Assembly: GCA_030715195.1 (NCBI GenBank)
Contig: JAUYVI010000001.1
Span: 434,001-498,000, forward strand
DNA: 64,000 nt
DNA from: Dongia sedimenti
GTDB taxonomy: Bacteria > Pseudomonadota > Alphaproteobacteria > Dongiales > Dongiaceae
Direction: 5' to 3'
The notes under the pieces were generated by a model that was not told the origin of the DNA, searched no databases, and saw nothing but the letters and a program-made list of their open reading frames with translations. Below are positions 46,778 to 53,868 of this stretch, in pieces (position 1 is the first letter of the stretch; each line of letters begins with the position of its first letter). The translations under genes were made by a program, and so were the position numbers.

Positions 46778-47785
46778 TCAGTGGAGCACGGCCACGGCGC
46801 CCTTGTGGCGCTTCAGCACTTCGGACGGGCGCTCGCCGAAGGCCTGGGCGAAATCCTTGCTGAAGCGGCCGAGATCGCTGAACCCGCAGGCGAAGCAGAT
46901 GCTGGTCACCGAGCCGCCGGACTCCGCGTCTTCCAGCATACGGCGCGCATGGTTGAGCCGAATGCGCTTGGCGAACTCGAAAGGCGTATAGCCGCGGCTC
47001 TGCTTGAACGCGCGGAAGATGCTGCGAACACTGGCGCCCGTCACCTCGGCCAGCGTTTCGATTTCCAGCGGTTTGTCCCAGTTGGCGGCGATATAGCTCT
47101 CGGCCCGCCGCACCTGCCATGGCGCTGCGGTCGGCATCCGGCCTTCGAGCCGGTCGCGGTAGCGATGCTCGCTGGCCGCGAGGAAGGTCGAGATCAGCGC
47201 CTGCTCGAGCTCTCCGATCACGACCTTGCCGGAGTCTCCGACCATGGATTCGGCGGCCTGCACGGTGCATGACAGAATATGCGTGAGCACCCGAGCCGGC
47301 GCCGTGGTGAGGTCGAGCTTGTTGTTGAAGTCGAGTTCGCCGCTCAACGGCGCGTCGGTCAGGTCCGCCAGTTTCTTGCGCAGGATGTCCTTGGAGATGC
47401 GCCAGACGATCTGCTCGTATCCGGCGCCGAGATCGAACTCCGCGGCAGTCGACGTGACGCAGGCCTGATCGGGCGTGACCGCCACGAAGTCGTTGCCGAT
47501 CCAGGTCGCGCCGACGCCGGCGTGATGGAATTGGAGGCGGACATGATCCGGCTCCGGGAACTCGATCGCGATCGGGATGCCGTAAGAGCAGAACCAAAGG
47601 CTGCTCTGCGGCAGGTCGAATCGATTGGCACGGGCGTCGAGCGCGGCCGGATGCGAAGGCAGATCGACGAACTTGGCCGACAGCTGTGCGGCGACGGCTT
47701 GCTTCAGGGCGTCATAGTGCGACGCGCGGAATGCTGGATGACTGTCCAGTGGTGTTCTTTGCGGATGCAATGCCCGACCTCTCAT
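46778..47785 (-). CDS. AraC-family transcriptional regulator
   Basis: A 335-aa regulator. The N-terminal AraC_binding_2-like domain (about 30-190) precedes two HTH motifs in the C-terminus (about 225-325): IETLAEVTGASVRSIFRAFKQSRGYTP and ICFACGFSDLGRFSKDFAQAFGERP. It is divergent from a strong promoter for the PAS chemoreceptor gene, so the shared region could be its target. The ATG at 47785 has only a weak AAGG site. The inducer is unknown. Confidence 0.88.
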   Translation of the reverse strand: MRGRALHPQRTPLDSHPAFRASHYDALKQAVAAQLSAKFVDLPSHPAALDARANRFDLPQSSLWFCSYGIPIAIEFPEPDHVRLQFHHAGVGATWIGNDFVAVTPDQACVTSTAAEFDLGAGYEQIVWRISKDILRKKLADLTDAPLSGELDFNNKLDLTTAPARVLTHILSCTVQAAESMVGDSGKVVIGELEQALISTFLAASEHRYRDRLEGRMPTAAPWQVRRAESYIAANWDKPLEIETLAEVTGASVRSIFRAFKQSRGYTPFEFAKRIRLNHARRMLEDAESGGSVTSICFACGFSDLGRFSKDFAQAFGERPSEVLKRHKGAVAVLH

Positions 47786-47862
47786 ACACCAACCTTGATG
47801 CCGAGAATGCGGTTTAAATTGCTGACAATTTGTTAAACGCGCGGTTTTTCCGCAGTTTCCTG

Positions 47863-47891
47863 TTGACTTGTAAGGATGTAATTCCTATATT
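47863..47891 (+). promoter_or_regulatory. Strong sigma-70-type promoter for the PAS chemoreceptor
   Basis: TTGACT (47863-47868) and TATATT (47886-47891) are spaced exactly 17 bp, in an AT-rich stretch unusual for this DNA. Transcription would begin near 47898, giving a 5' leader of about 240 nt before the ATG at 48137. Confidence 0.7.
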
Positions 47892-48136
47892 TCTCACGTT
47901 GCGTGCATAACCTGTAATGCATGTACAACCGGGCATCGGCATCCGGCGCGGCAGTCAGGCAAACGCGATGTGTATTCCCGTATGCGGGATCCACGGCACG
48001 GCGGTGCATTTTGGCACTGGGCGCCAAATTGCGGCAGCCCACGCCGAAGCAATTGCATCTGCACAGTCCCATATTCAGCCTGTCGAGGCCTGCTATCCGC
48101 CGGCCCACGCCAAGACCGAAAAAAGGGGATCAGGTC
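47892..48136 (+). other. Long 5' leader of the PAS chemoreceptor mRNA
   Basis: About 240 bases lie between the predicted transcript start and the MCP start codon. The frame of the MCP is open back to an ATG at 47921, giving a possible 72-residue basic N-terminal extension without recognisable domain. I consider it untranslated because a ribosome site (AAGGGG) sits before the ATG at 48137. No known riboswitch was recognised in it. Confidence 0.4.
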
Positions 48137-49639
48137 ATGTCGCTTTCACTCTTTGGCGGCGATGCCGCCGCCAAGCTCGCCGCGCTGGACAAGTCCCAGG
48201 CGGTAATCGAGTTCCAGATGGACGGCACCATCATCACCGCGAACGCGAACTTTCTCGCGGCGCTTGGATATGAGCTTGCCGAGATCAAAGGCAAGCATCA
48301 CAGCATGTTCTGCGATCCCGCCTATACGGCGACTGCGGATTACCGGGAATTCTGGGCAAAGCTCAATCGCGGCGAGTTCCAGGCGGCGCAGTACAAGCGC
48401 ATCGGCAAGGGCGGCAAGGAAGTCTGGATCGAAGCCTCCTACAACCCGCTGATCGGCCGCGGCGGCAAGCCGTTCAAGGTCGTGAAGTACGCGACCGATG
48501 TCTCGAAGCAGAAGGCCGAATACGCCGACCTGCGCGGCAAGGTGGATGCGATCGGCCGCTCGCAGGCCGTGATCGAGTTCAATCTCGACGGCACCGTCAT
48601 CACCGCCAACGAAAACTTCCTGAACACGCTCGGCTACACCCTGGCCGAAATCCAGGGCAAGCATCACAGCATGTTCGTCGAACCCGGCTATGTCGCGAGC
48701 CCCGAATACAAGGCATTCTGGGCCAAGCTCGGCCGCGGCGAATACGATGCCGGGCAGTACAAGCGGATCGGCAAGGGCGGCAAGGAGGTCTGGATCGAGG
48801 CTTCGTACAATCCGATCATGGACCAGAACGGCCGGCCCTGTAAGGTCGTCAAGTTCGCGACCGACCTGACCAAGCGCAAGGAGCAGAACCTCGCCCTCGC
48901 CAACGATTTCGAGAACGGCGTGAAGTCGCTGGTGCAGGAGGTCTCGTCTTCCGCCAAGGGCATGGAAGGTACGGCGCAGAGCCTGGCGGCCGCGGCGGAG
49001 CAGACCAACCAGCAATCGAGCACCGTCTCATCGGCGACCGAGGAACTGGCGGCATCCGTCAACGAGATCTCGCGCCAGATCTCGGAATCGACCCGGGTGG
49101 TCGGGATCGCGGTCAGCGAAGCGAAGAAGTCGGAGCAGATGGTGAGCGATCTGGTCACGGCGGCGCAGAAGATCGGCGAGGTGACCCAGATCATCAACGA
49201 CATCGCCAGCCAGACCAACCTTCTCGCGCTCAATGCCACGATTGAGGCGGCACGCGCCGGCGAGGCGGGCAAGGGCTTCGCGGTCGTGGCTTCCGAGGTG
49301 AAGAGCCTGGCCAACCAGACCGCCAAGGCCACCGAGGAGATCGCCCAGCAGATCAAGGGCATCCAGGATTCCAGCCAGACCACGGCGACGGCGATCCGCG
49401 AGATCGGCCAGATCATCTCGCAGGTGAGCGAGATCTCGACCTCGATCTCCGGCGCGGTGGAGGAGCAGTCGGCCGCGACCAAGGAGGTCTCGTCCAACAT
49501 CAACGGCGTCAGCCAGGCGGCGCAGGAGACCGGCCACTCGTCCTCGACCGTGCTCAACGTCGCCCAGTCGCTGTCGCAGCAGGCCGGCCAGCTCGAGGTT
49601 CGGGTCGATGACTTCCTGAAAAGCGTCCGCGCGATGTAA
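48137..49639 (+). CDS. Soluble chemoreceptor with two near-identical PAS domains
   Basis: A 500-aa protein without TM helices. PAS1 (about 18-120) and PAS2 (about 140-242) are very similar in sequence: both contain TANx[30 protein letters not shown] and a VVK(Y/F)ATD end, pointing to an internal duplication. The MCP domain (about 255-500) carries [23 protein letters not shown]. Aer-like soluble PAS receptors bind haem or flavin to report redox or oxygen; which cofactor applies here is unknown. It is transcribed from a strong promoter that faces the AraC gene. Confidence 0.93.
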   Translation: MSLSLFGGDAAAKLAALDKSQAVIEFQMDGTIITANANFLAALGYELAEIKGKHHSMFCDPAYTATADYREFWAKLNRGEFQAAQYKRIGKGGKEVWIEASYNPLIGRGGKPFKVVKYATDVSKQKAEYADLRGKVDAIGRSQAVIEFNLDGTVITANENFLNTLGYTLAEIQGKHHSMFVEPGYVASPEYKAFWAKLGRGEYDAGQYKRIGKGGKEVWIEASYNPIMDQNGRPCKVVKFATDLTKRKEQNLALANDFENGVKSLVQEVSSSAKGMEGTAQSLAAAAEQTNQQSSTVSSATEELAASVNEISRQISESTRVVGIAVSEAKKSEQMVSDLVTAAQKIGEVTQIINDIASQTNLLALNATIEAARAGEAGKGFAVVASEVKSLANQTAKATEEIAQQIKGIQDSSQTTATAIREIGQIISQVSEISTSISGAVEEQSAATKEVSSNINGVSQAAQETGHSSSTVLNVAQSLSQQAGQLEVRVDDFLKSVRAM

Positions 49640-49649
49640 GCGGCAAGAA

Positions 49650-49685
49650 ATCCGGAGAGAGCCGGCTAGTCCGGCATCTCCGGAT
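49650..49685 (-). terminator. Terminator of metF, possibly bidirectional
   Basis: ATCCGGAGA (49650-49658) pairs with 49677-49685, with an inner GCCGG/CCGGC stem (49661-49665 with 49671-49675). On the minus strand the stem is followed by TTCTT. It overlaps the end of metF and follows the convergent MCP stop by 10 bp. Confidence 0.65.
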
Positions 49686-50640
49686 CGCGCTGCATCGGGG
49701 CCGGTGCCTCTGCGAAGCCGTCCCTGTCCGGCAGCGGTGCCGGCTTCAGCCCCATGCGGCGGCAGATGCCGAGGATGAGATCGGCGCGGTTCAGGGTATA
49801 GAAGTGAAAATCGGTGATGCCTTCGGCCTGGAGCGCACGGCATTGTTCGGTCGCGACCATTGCCGCAATCAGCTTGCGCGTGTCCTGCTCGTCGTCGAGG
49901 CCTTCGAACAGTTCCGTCAGCCAGTCCGGGATCGCCGTGCCGCACATGGCGCTGAAGCGCACGACCTGCGCGAAATTGGTGACCGGGAGAATGCCCGGCA
50001 CGATCGGAACGGAGATACCGGCGCGCCGCGCCCGCTCGTGGAAGCGGAGAAATGAAGTCGGATCGAAGAAATACTGGGTGATGGCGCGGGTGGCGCCGGC
50101 ATCGAGCTTGCGCTTCAGGTTGTCGAGATCGGCTTCGGCGGATTGCGCCTGGGGATGGGTCTCCGGATAGGCGGCGACGCTGACTTCGAAATCCGCCACG
50201 GTCTTGATGAAGGCGACCAGGTCCGCGGCATAGGCGAGGCCGTCCGGCGGGGTCGAGCCGCCACCCGCCGGGTGGTCGCCGCGCAAGGCGACGATGTGCC
50301 GGACGCCGGCTTCCCAATAGCGCTCCAGCAATTGCGCGATGTCCTTGCGGCCATGGCCGACGCAGGTCAGATGGGCGGCGGGGCGAAGATGGGTCTTGGC
50401 CGCGATGCGCCGCACGGTCTCGAAGGTCGCATCCCGGGTCGAGCCGCCGGCCCCGTAGGTCACCGAGACGTATTGCGGCAGCAGCGGCTCCAGCGCCTTG
50501 ACGGTGTCCCAGAGCTGGTTTTCCATCTGCGGGTTCTTCGGCGGGAAGAACTCGAAGCTGACCCGCGGCGGGGCCTCGACGGCGCGGGTCGAACCATGAG
50601 CATCCAGGCGGCGCAATTGTCGCTCGTGCAGGAAATTCAC
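49666..50640 (-). CDS. metF: 5,10-methylenetetrahydrofolate reductase
   Basis: A 324-aa flavoenzyme that makes 5-methyl-THF for methionine synthase. The TIM-barrel shows VSFEFFPPKN (catalytic Glu), YVSVTYGAGGSTRD, HLTCVGHGR, RHIVALRGDHP (with Asp near flavin) and FFDPTSFLRF. The GTG start at 50640 has a GAGG site four bases ahead. The C-terminal 25 residues (from PAPLPDRDG) are an extension. It lies in line behind the ThiE-like gene with 86 bp between them. Confidence 0.95.
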   Translation of the reverse strand: MNFLHERQLRRLDAHGSTRAVEAPPRVSFEFFPPKNPQMENQLWDTVKALEPLLPQYVSVTYGAGGSTRDATFETVRRIAAKTHLRPAAHLTCVGHGRKDIAQLLERYWEAGVRHIVALRGDHPAGGGSTPPDGLAYAADLVAFIKTVADFEVSVAAYPETHPQAQSAEADLDNLKRKLDAGATRAITQYFFDPTSFLRFHERARRAGISVPIVPGILPVTNFAQVVRFSAMCGTAIPDWLTELFEGLDDEQDTRKLIAAMVATEQCRALQAEGITDFHFYTLNRADLILGICRRMGLKPAPLPDRDGFAEAPAPMQRDPEMPD

Positions 50641-50726
50641 CCTGACCTCGTCTGCTGCTTGGCGCGGAATCGACGAAAGCCGTCGGTTTCAGGCTAACCG
50701 GGCGAGGTTAACACGCAAGACCAGCG

Positions 50727-51371
50727 CTAGCCAGCGCGGATTGCTGCCTGCAGTTTGGCCAATTCGCCCGCCGGATCAACGCGCGACCAGACCTCCGGTT
50801 CGGGCGCGATGAAGTCCGCTCCGCTGCGGGCCAGCGCCGCCGCCGCCGCCGGATCGATGCGACCGAAGGCGATCGAGGGCACCGTCATCATCTCGCCCCA
50901 CCAGGCGATCAGGTCTGCGGCCTCCGGCGCGGAAAGATCGAAGCCGATGTAATCGGCGCCCAGTTCGGCCAGTTCCATGGCGAGGTGGCGCTCCGGCGGA
51001 CAAAGCGCGCCGACGATCGCATCCTCGGCCAGCGTCTTGCGCGCCTCGCGATAGGTCCGCGTCGCATCCGCGGCCGAAGCCAGCCGCAGATCGAGATGAA
51101 CGCCGTCGGCGCCGAGCGTCTTCGCAAGCGCCGCGCGGCTGGAGAGCAGGGCGGCGACCTCGCGTGCCTGCGCGGCTTGGATCAGCGGCTGCGCGACGGC
51201 CTCGACATCCACGTCGCGCGTATCCAGCGGTGCCGCGATCAGCAGGCAGGCGACGTCGGCGGCCTTGAGCGCGCTCTCGAACAGCGGCAGAAAATCGCGC
51301 AAGAGAACGCCGCCCGAAACCAGTTCGGGCGGCGTGACCAGATAAAGCCGGCAGGGTTCGCGGTCGGCGAT
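50727..51371 (-). CDS. Divergent ThiE-like TIM-barrel protein with apparent AUC start
   Basis: A protein of about 214 aa resembling thiamine phosphate synthase. It has CRLYLVTPPEL (first strand), ADGVHLDLR and the end pattern ADYIGFDL...VPSIAFGRIDPAAAAALARSGADFIAPEPEVW. The canonical LQLREK and ND motifs are lost, so classical ThiE activity is doubtful. No ATG, GTG or TTG precedes the first strand; the first usable TTG is at 51302, after it. A perfect AAGGAG (51380-51385) lies 8 bases before an ATC at 51371. That codon would give IADREPC... and may act as a start. It overlaps the aldolase stop region and is co-transcribed with that gene. Confidence 0.7.
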   Translation of the reverse strand: MADREPCRLYLVTPPELVSGGVLLRDFLPLFESALKAADVACLLIAAPLDTRDVDVEAVAQPLIQAAQAREVAALLSSRAALAKTLGADGVHLDLRLASAADATRTYREARKTLAEDAIVGALCPPERHLAMELAELGADYIGFDLSAPEAADLIAWWGEMMTVPSIAFGRIDPAAAAALARSGADFIAPEPEVWSRVDPAGELAKLQAAIRAG

Positions 51372-51376
51372 GACCG

Positions 51377-52297
51377 TTACTCCTTGCCCTGATAGATCTT
51401 GACCAGCGTATCCAGCATCTTCAGCGCGTCCTCGCGCGGGCGCTGGAAGGTGTTGCGGCCGATGATCGAACCGTTGCCGCCGCCATCGCGGATGCCGCGG
51501 ACCTCTTCATAGAGGCCGTCCAGATCCTTCGCGGCACCGCCGGAGAAGACGACGATGCGACGGCCGTTGAAGCAGGCCTGCACCACGTGCCGGATGCGCT
51601 CGGCCATGGTGCCGATCGCGATCTTTTCCTTCTCATAGACCTTCTTCGCTTCGGCCTGCTCGAGATGCGCCGTCGGCGGCTTCACCTTGATGATATGCGC
51701 GCCGAGGAGTGCCGCCATATGCGCCGCATAGGCGCAGATATCCATGGCCGTCTCGCCTTCCTTGGAGAGCGCGTCGCCGCGGGGGTAGGACCAGACCACG
51801 ACCGCGAGGCCGGCGGCCTTCGCCTCTTCGGCGAGTTCGCGGATCTCTTCCATCATCTCGAAGGCATGGTCGGAGCCGGGGTAGATGGTGAAGCCGATCG
51901 CCGCGCAGCCGAGACGGAGCGCATCGTTGACCGTGCCGGTCACGGCCTGGTCCTTGGCGGAAGCCAGGCTGTTTGAGCTGTTGACCTTGAGGATGGTCGG
52001 GATGGCGCCGGCGAAGGTGTCGGCGCCGGCTTCGATCATGCCGAGCGGGGCGGCATAGGCCGAGAGGCCGGCATCGATCGCGAGCTGGAAATGATAGTGC
52101 GGGTCATAGGCATCGGGGTTCGGCGCGAAGCTGCGCGCGGGGCCGTGCTCGAAGCCCTGGTCGACGGGAAGGATCACCAGCTTCCCGGTGCCGCCGAGGC
52201 GGCCCTCCATGAGGATGCGGGCGAGGTTCGCCTTCGTCCCCGGATTGTCGCTTTCGTAGTGCGACAGAATTTCCTTCACCTTGCGCGAGATCTTCAT
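51377..52297 (-). CDS. Class I fructose-bisphosphate aldolase (DhnA/FbaB type)
   Basis: A 306-aa Schiff-base aldolase of the archaeal/FbaB type that splits fructose 1,6-bisphosphate. Characteristic segments are VILPVDQGFEHGPARSF, GFTIYPGSDH, the active-site lysine in AHIIKVKPPTAHL, and phosphate-binding VFSGGAAKD and GGNGSIIGRNTFQRP. It lies downstream of tkt-gap and an unknown gene, with its own possible promoter. It completes the lower part of the glycolytic/gluconeogenic block together with GAPDH. No class II aldolase is in the window. Confidence 0.94.
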   Translation of the reverse strand: MKISRKVKEILSHYESDNPGTKANLARILMEGRLGGTGKLVILPVDQGFEHGPARSFAPNPDAYDPHYHFQLAIDAGLSAYAAPLGMIEAGADTFAGAIPTILKVNSSNSLASAKDQAVTGTVNDALRLGCAAIGFTIYPGSDHAFEMMEEIRELAEEAKAAGLAVVVWSYPRGDALSKEGETAMDICAYAAHMAALLGAHIIKVKPPTAHLEQAEAKKVYEKEKIAIGTMAERIRHVVQACFNGRRIVVFSGGAAKDLDGLYEEVRGIRDGGGNGSIIGRNTFQRPREDALKMLDTLVKIYQGKE

Positions 52298-52348
52298 GCG
52301 GCTGTCCTGCTGGTTAACGAAGAAATGGCTCTAGTCGGCGCCCGCCGC

Positions 52349-52378
52349 CTTCTAGCCCAGAACGGGGGATTTGTTCAA
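52349..52378 (-). promoter_or_regulatory. Candidate promoter of the aldolase gene
   Basis: On the minus strand TTGAAC (52373-52378) and TAGAAG (52349-52354) are spaced 18 bp, about 52 bp before the aldolase ATG, in the only gap of the block. Confidence 0.35.
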
Positions 52379-52388
52379 TCGGACGGAT

Positions 52389-52736
52389 TTACGCGGGGTG
52401 TGACCGAAATTTGACGCCCAGTGTCCCCGCAATATCCGCGAGCTTCTCCGCCGTCCTGGGATCGCCGCGAAACACGATGCTTTTCAAGCCGAAGCGCATC
52501 GCATCATGGGCGAGATCGGCGCGGTCGCCGCAATCAACTGCGATGACCGGCTGGAGTTCCGGGTATTCCGCGGCCAGCTGTTCGGAGAGCTTCACATAAA
52601 AAAGGACGCCGTACTGGATGGCGGCGTCCGGCGGGGCGGCGAGGCCAATGGTCTCACCTGCGGTTCCGCCCGCGGCCCGCGCCGCGTCGAGCGCGGCACG
52701 GGCCTGGGGAAGGTTCGCGACGATGACGGTCTTCAG
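52389..52736 (-). CDS. Unknown protein coupled to gap, apparent CUG start
   Basis: A protein of about 115 aa, from KTVIVANLPQARAALDAARA to the end KFRSHPA. Segments QYGVLFYVKLSEQLAAEYPE and VIAVDCGDRADLAHDAMRFGLKSIVFRGDP suggest an alpha/beta domain. I do not recognise the family. No ATG, GTG or TTG starts the frame near gap; the CTG overlapping the gap stop (CTGA) is the best-placed start, parallel to the ATGA and GTGA couplings elsewhere. An ATG 18 codons earlier (52790) would lie wholly in gap. Position between gap and aldolase, where pgk often lies, suggests a role in central carbon metabolism. Confidence 0.65.
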   Translation of the reverse strand: MKTVIVANLPQARAALDAARAAGGTAGETIGLAAPPDAAIQYGVLFYVKLSEQLAAEYPELQPVIAVDCGDRADLAHDAMRFGLKSIVFRGDPRTAEKLADIAGTLGVKFRSHPA

Positions 52737-53740
52737 CCGAGCTTGCCCATCGCGACCGCGACGTCGCCCATGCGGTTGGAGAAGCCCCATTCGTTGTCGT
52801 ACCAGGAGAGCACCCGCACGAAGACGCCCTCGATCACCTGGGTCTGGCTGAGGTCGAAGGTCGAGCTCGCCGGGTTGTGGTTGAAGTCCATCGAGACCAG
52901 CGGCTCGCTGTTGGTGCCGAGGATGCCCTTCAAGGGACCGCTGGCGGCGGCCTTGATCGCCTCGTTGACGGCTTCCTTGGTGGTCGGCTTCGGGGTCGTG
53001 AAGGTGAAATCCACCACCGACACGTTCGGCGTCGGCACGCGGATCGAGGTGCCGTCCAGCTTGCCGGCGAGCGACGGGATCACCAGGCCCACGGCCTTGG
53101 CGGCGCCGGTCGAGGTCGGGATCATGTTCAGCGCCGCGGCGCGGGCGCGGTGCAGGTCCTTGTGCAGCGTGTCCAGGGTCGGCTGGTCGCCGGTATAGGA
53201 GTGGATCGTCGTCATGTAGCCGCGCTCGATGCCGATCGCGTTGTTCAGCACGTGGACGACCGGCACCAGGCAGTTGGTGGTGCAGGAGGCGGCCGAGACG
53301 ACGGTGTGCGACTTCTGCAGTTTGTCGTGGTTCACGCCGTAGACCACGGTGAGGTCGGCATTGGTCGCCGGCGCGGAGATCAGCACGCGCTTGGCGCCGG
53401 CCTCGAGATGCTTCGCGGCCTTCTCCTTGTCGGTGAACAGGCCGGTGCATTCGAGCGCGATATCGACCCCGAGCTCCTTCCAGGGCAGCTTCGCCGGATC
53501 GCGCTCGGCGGTCACCTTCATGAAGCCGCGGCCGACGTCGAAGCCGTCCTCCTTGGTCTTCACCTCGCCCCGATACGCGCCGTGGACCGTGTCGTGCCGG
53601 AACAGATGCGCATTGGTCGCGACCGGGCCGAGATCGTTGATGCCGACGACCTCGATGTCCTTGCGGTCGGATTCCATGATGGCGCGGAGCACCAGGCGAC
53701 CGATGCGGCCGAAGCCGTTGATGGCGACACGAACAGCCAT
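52733..53740 (-). CDS. gap: Glyceraldehyde-3-phosphate dehydrogenase, type I
   Basis: A 335-aa NAD(P)-dependent enzyme. The Rossmann NGFGRIGR motif (8-15), the active-site SAASCTTNC with nucleophilic Cys, the His in TTIHSYTGDQ and the C-terminal SWYDNEWGFSNRM are intact. ATG 53740 follows an AAGGAT site. It lies downstream of tkt by 128 bp and overlaps the unknown gene at its stop. The residue after the first strand pair (INDLG) fits NAD preference. Confidence 0.97.
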   Translation of the reverse strand: MAVRVAINGFGRIGRLVLRAIMESDRKDIEVVGINDLGPVATNAHLFRHDTVHGAYRGEVKTKEDGFDVGRGFMKVTAERDPAKLPWKELGVDIALECTGLFTDKEKAAKHLEAGAKRVLISAPATNADLTVVYGVNHDKLQKSHTVVSAASCTTNCLVPVVHVLNNAIGIERGYMTTIHSYTGDQPTLDTLHKDLHRARAAALNMIPTSTGAAKAVGLVIPSLAGKLDGTSIRVPTPNVSVVDFTFTTPKPTTKEAVNEAIKAAASGPLKGILGTNSEPLVSMDFNHNPASSTFDLSQTQVIEGVFVRVLSWYDNEWGFSNRMGDVAVAMGKLG

Positions 53741-53868
53741 GTTCTTATCCTTCTTCTGGGAGTTATTCAGTCAGTAGGCGGGGTCGACGAGACCCACCCA
53801 CGGAAACTCATACCATTAACCTGCAATGCCGCCCCGCGCGGATCAAGCCCGCGCATGGCTGCCATCCG

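Noticed and set aside
50641..50726. SAM or SAH riboswitch before metF
   Set aside because: The 86-bp interval shows no pseudoknot or conserved core that I can recognise, and the gene is in line with the upstream block.
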